Origin: Vitellaria paradoxa
Lineage: Eukaryota > Streptophyta > Magnoliopsida > Ericales > Sapotaceae
Assembly: GCA_019916065.1 (NCBI GenBank)
Contig: CM034233.1
Location: 40,402,862 to 40,466,861, forward strand
DNA length: 64,000 nucleotides
Reading direction: 5' to 3'
The notes below the pieces were generated by a model. It did no database searches and was not told the DNA's origin. It saw only the letters and a program-made list of their open reading frames with translations. Within the stretch, counting starts at the first letter, position 1, and the number at the start of each line of letters is the position of its first letter. The position numbers and the translations under genes were made by a program. Below, in pieces: positions 44,775-56,049 of the stretch.

Positions 44775-45032
44775 TTGCTTGCACCATTGATAGGGGATCT
44801 TATAGTAGCAAAATAAGAGCCAATGGGGGTGCTATAGCCATACGATCTATGCGCCGTAAGAGCGCTTGGTTTTAGGCCATCAATGCTTGCATTGTTGTAG
44901 CCATCTCCGCTAACTGCCTTTTCCATCATTGTAATTCTTTCAGCATTCTAATTCTTGTTCTCCATCTCTGGGGTTGTTTGAGTCTATATCCTAGATCTAG
45001 TTTGGACCATATAATGTTGATAGGAATGTCAT
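44775..45032 (-). other. 5' leader and gag start of element 3
   Basis: Region between primer site and gag on the - strand, cut off by solo LTR copy B. Short charged frames only; no supported start codon. Confidence 0.5.
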
Positions 45033-45050
45033 TCCCATAGACGGCGCCAA
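45033..45050 (-). promoter_or_regulatory. Primer binding site of element 3
   Basis: TTGGCGCCGTCTATGGGA on the - strand, 4 bases from the 5' LTR. This type of primer site is usual in Tat and related plant gypsy elements and differs from the tRNA-Met site of elements 1 and 2. Confidence 0.85.
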
Positions 45051-45054
45051 TTAA

Positions 45055-45549
45055 TGATAGTGAAACTTTGTGACCTCGATCCGAAATCTGTTATCTATGA
45101 ACACCAATGTAATGTCTGCCGAAAACCCTCCAATACTCAAGTTAGCAGAGAATTATGGAAATTCAATTTGGTAGAGTAACAGTAGGTTTAAAGTCTCATA
45201 CTTATAAAGTTTAACCTGTTATTTATTTATAATGATCTTTCGTAGAGGTATAATTGGGATTAAATTAAAATCCTCCCTGATTTACCATGGTTTCCTTACT
45301 TGGATAAGGAACATATCGGATTCGAATTTATTTGGGGAAGACCCCGAAATGATGATAACTACCATGTTATATGTGCGAATCACAGATTTATAGTAATCGC
45401 ATCCCGCGCCCTACACATTGCCTAGCCTGACTGATGCTCGGCTTCTTCAGCTCTGCTCGATTGACATTGCTCAGCATTATGATAGGAGACCTAAAGTTAA
45501 TTATGTAGTCTATTGTTTATCTCGGTCGGTCAAGAAATACCCCTCGTCA
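45055..45549 (-). repeat. 5' LTR of element 3
   Basis: Pairs with 28860-29368. TG...CA ends, next to the primer site. Confidence 0.9.
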
Positions 45550-45945
45550 ATAATTTTTATAAATAAAACATAATTTTTAAATATGTTACAAAATATTTCA
45601 ATAAAATTACATAATTTCATAAAATAATTATTAAGCTATTTTTTATATTTATATTTTTTATTTGTATCAATGTTAGCGAGCCTATAGAATTTATTAAAAT
45701 TGAGTTTTTATATGAATACTAAATTTATTTTTTAACAAATCTCAATCTGAACTAATCTTAAAAATTAAAATTCGTTCTAGAATATATGTTAAATTGCAAA
45801 CTTATCAAATCAACTTAATCACTTTTTTATTTTAAAATTATTTGTCAATTTTAATATACATTTTATTTTTTTATTTCTTGACTCATTTGGCAAAATTCTA
45901 TTGAGTTAGAAATACTATTAATCTAAACTATATTAAAATATTTTT
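45550..45945. other. AT-rich non-coding DNA
   Basis: Very AT-rich, with no supported frame and no clear repeat structure. Confidence 0.5.
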
Positions 45946-47935
45946 TATTGACTGTTTTTATAAAAATAATTCATGCTAAAAGTATTATTTTTATTATTGT
46001 ATATTATACTTTATAAAAATAACTCAAATGCCAATTAATAATGGTCAACATGCCTAATTTAGCTTTAAAATTGAACTCTAAAAAAATTACACCGTAGCCT
46101 AATTAAATTTAGGCACTTTCACACCTAATTAATGGTAGACATTTTTTTTATATTTTAAAATTAAAATATACTAAGGGTTATTATTCCATGAGGAGTTAAA
46201 TTTTTGTTAAATTTAATTAATAGTCAATTATTTCTTAAATCATTTTTCAATCCTAGCTATTGTTTAAATATTTTTGTTTTTAAATTCAATTTCAAATATG
46301 TAAGTTTTATAACAATAGTGAACTAATACGAAAATGGATCTATTTTAGAAACTCATTAACTCATTTCACATTACTTATAACTATATAATACAATCTTAGT
46401 AACTATAAAGATATATAAAAAAAAAAAAAAGTAATTGTGGTCATGTACCAATATAAGACAAAAGGAAGTAAAAAGAAAAAAAGAGTAATGAAATATAAAA
46501 GAAAGACAAAATTTCATTAAAAAATTTCTATAAAAATGAAAATAGAATAATAAATACGGAGAGTGCATATATCATTTGATTTAATGAGAAAAATAATTAC
46601 ACACTTTTGATATATGTATATATAGATAATATAAATTTATAAAAATAAGTCAAATGTTGAGTATTAGTAATCGATTAAAATTATCAACATGACTAATTTT
46701 AATTTAAAATTAAAAATTTTTTTAAAAAAAATTATTCTCAGGCTTCAATAATATTTTGGCTTTTTTTTGTGTTTTATAAATTTAAGAAATAATAAGACTT
46801 GTTGTTGTAATAGAAGTTATACATATTTTTTAAATTTTGTTAATATTTAATAATCTTTAAATTATTTTCCAACTCGAATTAATTATTTAGTAAATTTTAC
46901 AATTAGAGTGGACCAATAAGTAGATTCCATTAAAGAAACTCATGAGTTCACTTTATACTGAAGAAGATTACATGTGACAATTATAACGATTTTGTACAAA
47001 AGAAAATGGAGTTGTGATTATTTATTGATATGGGACAAAATGAAGTAAAATATAAAAAAATAGAAAATAGTATTTGATTCAAAAATTTATAAAAATTGAA
47101 TGATAAATATAGAGAGTGTCATACATGATTTAGTAATAAATTTTTTATTAGTTTTATAAAAATAATTTAAATTAAAAATATTGTTATTAATTGTATGTCG
47201 TACTTATTTAAATTTGAAATTAGATTTTTGGGAAAAATTACTCCCAAGACTAATTTTATTAAAAAAATTATAAAAATAAAAAAGTCGAATAATGAATATA
47301 GAATAGAGTGCTACATAAGATTTGATAATAATTTTTTGATCGGTTTTATAAAAATAACTTAGATAAAATATTATTATTAATATTATGTACTTTATAAAAT
47401 AAAATAAATATGTTAATGTGACCAGTTTAAATTTAAAATTAAAATTTAAAAAAATAATTACTCCCTAGTCTAATTAATATTTCGGTATTTTTTATGTTTT
47501 TAAATTTAAAAAATATTAAGAGTTATTATGAAAAAAATAACCTAATTACTATTCAATTATTTTCACTTGTGTTTTTAATTTAATTTTACTTTTAGTTGCA
47601 TTTTTTGATTTAATTACTAACAAATTTGAAATATATAAATTTTGTAATTATATTAAATTTATAAGTAAATAGTTTCCTTTTTAGAACCAAACAGTTCATC
47701 CATTTCTATTAGATCACATGCCACAACTCTAGTAGTTATTTTATGTACAAAAAGAAAATAGAAATTGTAGTGTTTTAGCGATGTGAAACAAATAAATAAA
47801 AGTTTTGTAAATAAGAAAAGAGAAAAATAAAAGAAGAAATGAATAAATCGAGAAAGTAATTCAAAAATTTATAAGAAAAAATGAAATGAAAATCAAATGG
47901 ACAAACCATATAGAATTAGAGAAGAGAGAGAAAAT
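45946..47935. repeat. Diverged long tandem repeat, about 590-750 bp unit, three copies
   Basis: Ordered landmarks recur: TTTATAAAAATAA(C/T)T, AATTACTCCC..TCTAATTAATA, AGAAACTCAT..(G/A)(T/C)TCA and TTGTACAAAAGAAAATGG-like blocks. The AGAA(A/C)C.CA landmark lies near 46348, 46935 and 47681. An extra partial copy starts near 47146. The copies are strongly diverged and AT-rich, so the array is old. Short frames here are by chance. Confidence 0.55.
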
Positions 47936-48794
47936 ATATTATTTTTGTATTATAGAATAAATAGATATATATAAAGACACGTGCAGCCATTTATGCACAT
48001 CAAATAATTGGATAGCTTTCTGTTAACTTAACAGTTTCTAAAATAAAATATTCCTATATACTTAAGGGAAAAGCTTTCGTACTAATTTTTATTTATTTAT
48101 TTTTAATGCACTAAAAACTAAAAAAGTCTGCTAATATCGATACTTAATTATTGCGTATATATTTTTTATTATAGTTGTATTTTGTTTATTTTTAAACATA
48201 TTATTTCCAATTAATAAAAAATACTAAAAATTAGGAAAACTTACTTACGGATAAAAAAATAGTAAGTTTATTTAAAAAAAAAAAAACATACATTTGCCTT
48301 ATTTCGGCCATATGAATTTTTTTCTTTTTAATTATTTTTTGTAAAATATGTTTAAAAATATGAATAAAATGTCTAAAAATTAATAAAAATAAAAATAATA
48401 AAAAATAAATTTTAGCTAAAGAAAAAAAATCATGTAAGATAAAAAACAAAAAAAAAAAAGAAACAAAAAAAAAACTGGCTTGCTAAAAATTTTTAAAAGT
48501 AATTTGCTTAACGTAAAAGTTACCAAAATGATTAAAAGTTGTCAAAAATTACTAAAAATTAAAAAAAAAAAATGCTGTCAAAAATCTTACTAAACACTCT
48601 AAAGTTACAAAAATTACTAAAAATTCCTATTTAATTCGCCAAACCTATTAAAATTTGTAACTGGCCACTTTTGGGGTAAAAAATACAAAAGGTTTCTAAA
48701 CTTTGGACATCTAAATGATACCACTGTAAAAAAACAAGGTCTTCTACTTCCACAGCATTACTGCATGTGAATTTTGTTTGTGACTGCTATTTTT
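47936..48794. other. AT-rich non-coding DNA
   Basis: A/T runs and low-complexity sequence. No supported frame. Confidence 0.5.
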
Positions 48795-48963
48795 GGTTGT
48801 GTTTGAATGACAAAAACAATAATAATAAATAAACAAAAAATAAATAAATAACATTAAAAAATTAGTGTAAAAATGACACGTAACGAAATTTGATTGAAGA
48901 TTGAAAAATCTTAACAAAATTTGAGAATTTTTTAGTATTTTTTTTATAAATCAAACACCCCCT
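48795..48963. mobile_element. Second, diverged copy of the MITE at 28659-28803
   Basis: Left GTTGTGTTTGAATGAC and right (GGGGGTGTTTGATTTATA on the - strand) inverted ends enclose the core TGTAAAAATGACACG then GAAATTTGATT, shared with the first copy. Ends are less well kept. Confidence 0.6.
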
Positions 48964-49735
48964 AATTTTTTTGATAAGTAAGGTATTAATTTTGGATTGA
49001 AGAGAGAAATAATAATAAAAATCCATGATTTGAATCTCAAATTACGCTATGATTGTTTTTAATATAAAATATTTAAAAAATATATATATTTATTCATATT
49101 TCAAAAAGATATTTTTTTCAAAGAACTTGTCTCAAAAATATTTTATATAGAAACATACGGAACTTTAATGCAAAATACTCTAAAAAATATTTAAAAAATA
49201 CTTTATATTATAGTAAATGGAATCGTATAAAAAAAGAATTAGAAAAAAGTATAAAAATAATAAAATAAGAATGAGAAAAATGAATAACTATTATAAAAAG
49301 TTTTGTTATTTTACTTAATTAACAATAAAAAATATTCTTTTTTTATAAATCAAACACCCCCTAATGTTTTTGATAAGTAAGGTATTAATTTTGGATTGAA
49401 GAGAGAAATAATAATAAAAATCCATGATTTGAATCTCAAATTACACTATGATTGTTTTTAATATAAAATATTTAAAAAATATATATATTTATTCATATTT
49501 CAAAAAGATATTTTTTTCAAAGAACTTGCCTCAAAAATATTTTATATAGAAACATACGGAACTTTAATGCAAAATACTCTAAAAAATATTTAAAAAATAC
49601 TTCATATTATAGTAAATGGAATCGTATAAAAAAAGAATTAGAAAAAAGTATAAAAATAATAAAATAAAAATGAGAAAAATGAATAACTATTGTAAAAAGT
49701 TTTGTTATTTTACTTAATTAACAATAAAAAATATA
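48952..49735. repeat. Tandem duplication, 399-bp unit, two near-identical copies
   Basis: Copy 1 starts at CAAACACCCCCTAAT (48952) and copy 2 at the same word (49351). They differ at only a handful of positions over about 385 bp (for example ACGCTATG versus ACACTATG), so the duplication is recent compared with nearby repeats. The unit begins in the right end of the MITE copy. Confidence 0.9.
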
Positions 49736-50399
49736 GAATATCAGTAGTAAATAAATATCCATTTAAATGTATGTTTTTTATTTAATTAACAGCAACAAAT
49801 AAATTGAGTTTCATTTTCTTTTCAGTTTATAAATCCTAGGTTTGAAGCACAGTGGCAAAGAATCGAACCCCAATCAGAATTGTTTCTGTCGTATAATACT
49901 AGTGGATAAGATTTTAAAAAGTTATGCGCGGCAAAAAATGGCCCACACGTAACCCAAAAGTCGTACGTGTGGAGGGAACGTTAAAAAGAAAATAATAATA
50001 ATAATAATAAATTTATCATGGATGCTAAGGGGAATTCGTTTATGGCGTCGTTGACGAGGCCGCCGACGGATCCAAAAAAAAAAAAAAGAAAGTCTTGAAT
50101 TTTTATAAATTTTATTAATAAAAAAATATTTAATAATATTTTAAACTAAAATAAAATTTAATAATATTTTAAACTAATCAAAATTTAATAAATTTATAAA
50201 ACTTTTAAATTTTTCTTCAACTATCACGTAATATACTTTTGAAATTTTTATTTTTAGGCACCATTTGAGAACATTAGCTGGTGGTAAAGTAACCAGCTAT
50301 TAGCTTTGTTACTTTTTCTAAAATAAGCAAATCTATTCTCTTACATTTTAAATTTCTTTTTAACATTGAAGAATAAAAATGTCAAATTAACAAAAAATT
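49736..50399. other. AT-rich non-coding DNA with a short GC-rich patch
   Basis: An AAT microsatellite lies at about 49989-50010. The patch at 50024-50075 has an ATG with GGCGTCGTTGACGAGGCCGC, which could be a fragment of an exon or leader but ends in a poly(A) run. No family recognised. Confidence 0.4.
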
Positions 50400-51182
50400 G
50401 CCACGCGTTCTGTTGTTCGGTAAGCCTACAGGATCATTGGGAGCTTGTCTGCCCAGAGACCTTTCGCTTTGTCTAACCTAGTCTTGATGATTTTGAGCAG
50501 AGACCGACTGGTGACTTCTACTTGACCGTTTGCTTGTGGATGTTTAGGGGACAAATAATGATGACTGATTCGTAATTCTTTGCACCACTCATTGAATTGT
50601 TTTCCTTCGAACTATTTGCCATTATCTGTGATGACCACCCTAGGGATGCCAAAACGACACACAATGTTTTGCCAAAGGAACTTTTTCATATTTTGTTCTG
50701 TAATATTAGGGAGTGCCTCTGCCTCTACCTCAGCTTATTTGGTGAAATAATCAATGGCTATTATTGCGAATTTTTGTTGCCCTCGACCCAACAGAAATGG
50801 ACCGATAATGTCAATTCCCCACTTTGCGAATGCCTAAGGGCTCTAGATTGGTGTTAATTCTTGGGCTAGCTGTCTTGGGATGTTAGAGAACCTTTGGCAC
50901 CTATCACATTTCTTAACAAATTCTCGAGTGTCCAACTATCCATGGTCGGCCAGTAGTATCCTGCTCTCAAAATTTTTCCAGCCAAGGCCCTACTCCCCGA
51001 ATGATTTCCATAGACTCCTTCATGAATTTCCCTCATTATATAATCAGCTTCTTGTTCGTTTACACATCGCAACAAAGGGGAGCTATGTCCTTTTTTATGT
51101 AAGGTTCCATCCACTATCAAGTACCTGCTCGCTCGGGATTGTGAGATTGAGACATGGGACCTATCAGACCCTCTCCCATTTG
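50400..51182 (-). pseudogene. Isolated Tat integrase fragment
   Basis: On the - strand it has the HHCC-domain lead HEGVYGNHSGSRALAGKIL, then YYWPTMDSW (51120-50930). Next comes the catalytic core with VVITDNGK before a stop (about 50640-50612), then PQANGQVEVTS (about 50545-50515). This is the same family as the element 3 integrase but another copy. No LTR, RT or RNase H adjoins, so it is a fragment cut on both sides: left by AT-rich DNA, right by the + strand Athila-like remnant. Confidence 0.85.
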
Positions 51183-51417
51183 ATTAGAGAGCTTGCACGA
51201 CATGTTGTATAATATTAGAGTAGGAGTTTACATTTCTTTTATTCATCTTTTTCTAGGCTTAGTTTGGGCTTAGGTGTGTAGTGTCTTGTCCTTTCTTGGT
51301 TTTTGAGTTGTTTGTGTTTAAGGGTGTTTAGGATGGTTTATTTCCATTTGAGGAAAGTTTGGGGGCTGAACATTAGAGTGCCAATCCTAACCAAGTGAGT
51401 ATTAGCTTTGATGCCAA

Positions 51418-51525
51418 GGCATGTGCGCCTAAGGCATGTGCACCTGAGAAATTGGGTGCCCAAGTTGTGTGCGCCTGAGTCTTGTGCACCCACCTACTAC
51501 CCCCTCGGGCGCCCAAGGCTAGTCA
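51418..51525. repeat. Cluster of GCGCC/GGGCGCCC words in the leader of the accessory ORF
   Basis: TGTGCGCCT, TGTGCACCT, GGTGCCCA, TGTGCGCCTGAG, TGTGCACCCA and a perfect GGGCGCCC (51507-51514) stand in a row, 730-840 bp before the ORF start. GGGCGCCC is the same word as in the LTR at 53-135. Confidence 0.65.
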
Positions 51526-52255
51526 CATGATCATCTAATTGAGTCACATGAACTGAAGTGTTAGGGGGGTTCAATTTAAGTGTTTGGCCTATCCATTCTA
51601 CTTCCCTCTTTACTTGTTCGGCTAAGTTAAAAGTCCAAGGTGTAAAAGCTTCCTTTCTTGATCGAATCCACCATTTCACTAAGACAAACTTCCTTCTCTT
51701 TACTCTAATAGCTTTTCTTCAACATTGTGAAGTCTAATGAAGCATTTTCAACCCTGGGACTTGTGGAAGTGTGGATGTGAGCACTAGGGTTTGAAAGTCT
51801 CTCACAAAGGAAAGGTAAAAACACTCACCTGTGGTCTTGTTTGATGGTTTTGAGCTAGATTTGTGGTGTTATTATGGTTAAGTGAGTGGCTTTGGGTTAT
51901 TCCTTGAAATTTGTTCCTAGTTGTAGCTCTCTTTTCCTTTGTGCACACCACCTGTTTGATAGAATGTGTGTGAGAGTTGGGAATTGAGTTAGAGGTGGGT
52001 TGAAGTACATTGGTATGCATTTGAAGTTAAGGGGTTGTCTAAGGAGATTTGGCCTTTTGGGCATTGTTGCTTGAGTAGAATATTGATGAGTTGAAAGTGT
52101 GCACTCCAAGTGTTTGAAGAATTGCTTGTGAAAAAATTGAAGGATTTTTGGGACATATTGTAAGTGGTAGTGGGGAGCATTGGTGTGTTTCTCCATTTTG
52201 GTGAGCATACTTCAATCTTGTCCTATTCACGTAGCACTTATGGGTAGCAACCATT

Positions 52256-53436
52256 ATGGGCCGTTCCTCAAGCAAACGCAAAACACAACCTTCTCCTACT
52301 TCATCGGTGAAAGATAGTGATTATGTGCCCGAGAAAAATTAAAAGAGACCGAAGATGAGGAAGTTGAAGAACAATTGGGTGATGAAGAGGCTGACAACGA
52401 AGATGAAGAACAGGATGAGGACGAGGAAGATGACCTAGATTATGACCCTCATAGGTTCATTAGCAAGGACACCCAGGATTTATTTGACTCATATTGGAGT
52501 AAATGGGCTGTACTTTGTGAGAGGGGCATTAATTTGAATCATTTTAGTGAGGAACCGGCCAATTTCAAGACAATTATGAATACCAAGGGCTGGTCTACTG
52601 CCATGGCATTTAGAGCCACTGTTGATCCTACCCTCATCAAAGAGTTTTATGCTAATGCGTCATTAGAGGAGGATGAGAAATCGGGGTAAGTGTTCATTAC
52701 TTCCATGGTGCGGAGGCAGTAAATTACAATATGCCAGCGAAGCATTAGGGTTGGTCTCGACATCCCAAGGGTTCGCAAGCCCGGATATCCTTATCCTAGT
52801 AAGCATGAACCTCTACTCCCAATGCTGGCACACCATTTATCTGAGGTAGAAACGCGTTCATAGGGGGTTAGAAGACAGTTTCCAAAGAACCAATTGAGTG
52901 GTAAGTTTAGAATTCTCCATAAGCTTATTTGTTCTTAGATCTTACCTCTCTCCAATGATGATTTTGTAAGCCCCGATAGAGCTAGGTTGATGTATGCCAT
53001 GACTACCGGTGTCTCCATTGATTTAGCCTCTTTGATAATGCATGCACTAACAGTTGGATTACAACAGACTCGGGGTCTTAATCGTTTGTCATTTGCTGGG
53101 TTGCTCATGGAAATGTTAGAGAAGCATCATGTGGCTATTGAAGCTAATTTTAGGACAATCCAGCCATTGGCAATGCTATCGAGCTCCACATGTGCACATA
53201 GTTTAGCTTAGTCTCAGCACCGGAGCACTTCTGCGGCTACATCTTCTACTATGATGCCGGCTCGCCCTCATGTGGTCCCTACTCTGCCTGCTGATATCCA
53301 TGCCTTGGGGGCACGTTTGAGTGCTATTGAGGCAGAGCAGCGTGCGCAGCGTAGCATCTTAAATTCTATTCTTACTGCTGTTCGCTCACCACCACCACCT
53401 GTTCATGGCTCTTCATCACCACTGGAGGAGGATTAG
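52256..53436 (+). pseudogene. Accessory ORF of an Athila-like element ('putative plant transposon protein' domain)
   Basis: The start ATG at 52256 gives a basic N-terminus (MGRSSSKRKTQPSPTSS). A frameshift near an A-run at about 52333-52342 moves the reading to another frame, which then holds to 53436 with several stops (near 52687, 52861 and 53209). An acidic stretch (about 52350-52440) leads into HRFISKDTQDLFDSYW and IKEFYANASLEE, matching the domain with the ..F..EFYAN signature. RARLMYAMTTGVSIDL follows. The end has LGARLSAIEAEQRAQRSIL, a likely coiled coil. Known only as a retroelement-borne protein of unknown role. Confidence 0.7.
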
Positions 53437-54970
53437 GATTTATCATCGCTGATCTCACTTTCTTACTACTTGTCGTTGCCTTAATGTTGGTTTTGTGACA
53501 TTTCCTATGTATAACCTAAAACTGAATGTTATGATGATGTTATTATGGGTTCTGTTGAACTTTCTGGATGATGTTTGAAGGATGTACCCTACTCTTTTCT
53601 TTATTTAAAAAAAAAAATCTTTAACTCTATCATCTCTACTCTTTTCATTTTATTTGTTACTTACTACAGTTCTCTAGGTAATATCCATTTTTTTTACCTT
53701 CTGTTTCTACATTATGGTCTTCCTACTCCTTGTTGTTCGAAGTGTTGTAGAAACTAGGTTAGGGGGTGTTTCGTATTACTTGCGGGGAATTTTTTTTTTT
53801 TTTGGGTGCATGCTTGGCTGATGTGCTATTGTTATTGCTCTTTCTACTCCTTATCATGCTCACTATGGCACACTATAGACCCACATTTGCTTCATGGTTC
53901 TCACATTGAGGACAATGTTGAGTTTAGGTTTGGGGGTAGAATTCGCATGATGACTTGACTTTTAGTTAAAAAAAATTACAAATTTTTGAGCATATTAGAG
54001 CTAAAATGTATGATCTTAGCACATTTGTACCCTGCATATTGCCCCTTTGTGGTTTGGTTGATTATGCCCTTAAGTGAGGGAGTGATGGTGATTCATGTTC
54101 AAGTCGTAATAAGAAACTTAGCTTGAATTGAGCGTGTTACGACCTTTTGCACTTTTTGTTGAGACTACCATAGAGAAGAGTTGTATATGCTTAGGAGTGG
54201 ATTTTGTTAACATTAGTTACTTGAGAATTCTTGGACTAGGTGGAGACTCATACCTTTTAATGGTGAGCTTTTGAGCCTATTGTTCTTTTCTTGAGGAGCT
54301 ACACATGATCACAACTCTTTTACTCTTCACTTTGAATTTCAATGCACCAATTGCCTCTCTCACACTTGCATGAGTTTCACTTGGCATATTATGAGCTGTT
54401 GTAAGCTTTAAACATGATGCTAGGTCCTCTTTGCTATCTTTGGGCCTCTTTGTCCTTCTTTGATAAGAAATTACCCTAGGAACCAACTTAAAGCCTTTTA
54501 ATAAAGTGTGTGATACATTTCTTTGATATATTTCTTTTCTTGGTTCCCACCTCATATATTATCCCTTAACCTTATTCACACACTTTAAGCCTTATCCTCA
54601 CATGTCTTGGGTTGTAAATGTGCCTCAATATTAATGATGTGAATGGGGGTTGAAAATGGAAACTTTTGAGAGTATATTGAGAGGAAATATGGAGTGGAGA
54701 ATTCAATTGATGTATATTTCATTATTTCAAAAAAAAATCCTCGTTCCTTTTTTTTATGAAATTGTGGACTTTTACATTGTTTGCTATATTTGAAATTGTC
54801 CTAAGGGCAGTATTTAGTAGGAATAAGCTTCTTGTTGGGATTCTTGTTGGGGTTTGGAAAAGGAATCGGGTAATTTGGGATTTGTGTGCACTAGAACACA
54901 ATAACCTAAGACATGTGCTTTGAATTCCATATCTTCTGTTGAAAGCCTTTACCCATGGCCAAGTTACAAC
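53437..54970. other. 3' non-coding part of the Athila-like remnant
   Basis: T-rich, with GTTTGGGGGTAG near 53929-53940, probably the polypurine-like tract seen in these elements. A 92-codon - strand frame (54277-54555) shows no family resemblance and is not called. Confidence 0.45.
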
Positions 54971-55996
54971 TGACCACTTCTAGGATGTGTGTCTAATTAA
55001 CCCCCAAGTGTAAAGGTGTGCAGTATAGTTTTAACTCGGTGAGTCCGAGGTCGAATCCATAGGGAACCTAAGTTTTAGTTTCTAGGTCTAAGATTTTCTA
55101 CACCTAAGTTCAAGAATTAATTTGAAGTAGAATCAAACAAGAGTTTCGATAATATTCCTAAGTTTGTTCTGACAAATACAAGTAACAAGAACTACTAGTA
55201 AATAATCTTAAAGAAAGAAAACAAGATCACTTCAAGAGTTAAATATAATGAGTTAAAACCGTTGATTTAGCATTCAAGTTCAAGTGGAATAAAATTAAAT
55301 CATATCAGTGCTTTAATTGCCAATTAAAGTTTCACGTCGAATGGAAAAATTAATTGGAGAATATCATCATTAAAGCTCTTTCAAAAATCCACAATGCTCA
55401 ATTTCATACTCACGTCTAATAGATTATGAAATCAGAAAGTTTATTCTTAAGAAAACACTTGTGGTTTCAAACCTAATCTTTTCGTTTCAAGATTTTCAAG
55501 AAAGTTAAAGATTCAAAAACCTTTATTAGTGATTACCGGAATACGATCAAAAGCTTTTGTTTTCGAAAGTTTTTTAAATGAAAAATCAGATCTGAACAAC
55601 TAATGTAGATGTTTACGCTTTTGCGTATTCATCTACGAAACCCTAGCACATAACATGATTTAAACATTCCACCTTCCCTATGAAGTTAAATCAAGGAAAA
55701 CAATCTACGCTAACATTGTGTAGAAATCCACATGCATAAATCAATAAATAAACAAAAGATAAGAAGATTAAATGAAAAAGAAGAAATCTGGAAATTTTTA
55801 TTAAACTAAGGAAACCAAATATCGTACTTTGAAGGATGGAAAGAACGACAAACAATCATTAAAGCTGAAACACGCCCACAAAAGACTACGCAAATCTTGA
55901 AAAAAAACTTTAAAATTTGAAAAACAAACTCTCTAAACCCTAAAAAAACTCTTTAGAATGTCAGGAAGAAGTCCCTACAAACGGTAGTACATCCTC

Positions 55997-56007
55997 CTCT
56001 TATATCC
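55997..56007 (-). promoter_or_regulatory. TATA-like box of the element 4 LTR
   Basis: GGATATAAGAG on the - strand, 50-150 bp after the palindrome cluster. Moderate match. Confidence 0.45.
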
Positions 56008-56049
56008 TCCACAAACCCTAAAGAAAATGAAACAAAAAACTTAATCCCG

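Larger units (their letters stand above)
28860..45549 (-). mobile_element. Element 3: Tat-lineage Ty3/gypsy element, nested, 16.7 kb
   Basis: Two LTRs of about 0.5 kb (28860-29368 and 45055-45549) flank a - strand gag-pol. It has a primer site of the TTGGCGCCGTC type beside the right LTR. It has protease, RT, RNase H, a second (archaeal-type) RNase H, integrase, and then a long 3' region with an antisense gene-like unit; this arrangement is typical of the Tat lineage. Two Athila solo LTRs and a CACTA transposon sit inside; without them it is about 10.1 kb. Flanking ATAAT follows the right LTR; ATAAT also lies 6 bp before the left LTR, so the target duplication is uncertain. Confidence 0.9.
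51183..54970 (+). mobile_element. Remnant of an Athila-like element carrying only its accessory ORF
   Basis: A leader with GC-rich words (51418-51525) precedes a decayed ORF (52256-53436) of the same class as the accessory ORF of element 4. A T-rich tail follows, with GAGGACAATGTT and GGTTTGGGGGTAG (about 53909-53940), sequences usual in the 3' parts of such elements. No pol and no LTR of its own is visible. It is cut at 54970 by the LTR of element 4. Confidence 0.6.

Noticed and set aside
46371..46568. 65-codon - strand frame
   Set aside because: AT-rich chance frame of Phe, Tyr and Leu codons in repeat DNA.
48231..48449. 72-codon - strand frame
   Set aside because: Poly(A/T) translation with no features.
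50030..50080. ATG with GC-rich codons, possible first exon
   Set aside because: Only about 18 codons before a poly(A) run, with no family and no splice context.
51897..52281. Overlapping - strand frames of 63-103 codons
   Set aside because: They lie opposite the leader of the + strand accessory ORF, in three frames at once, with no resemblance to known domains.
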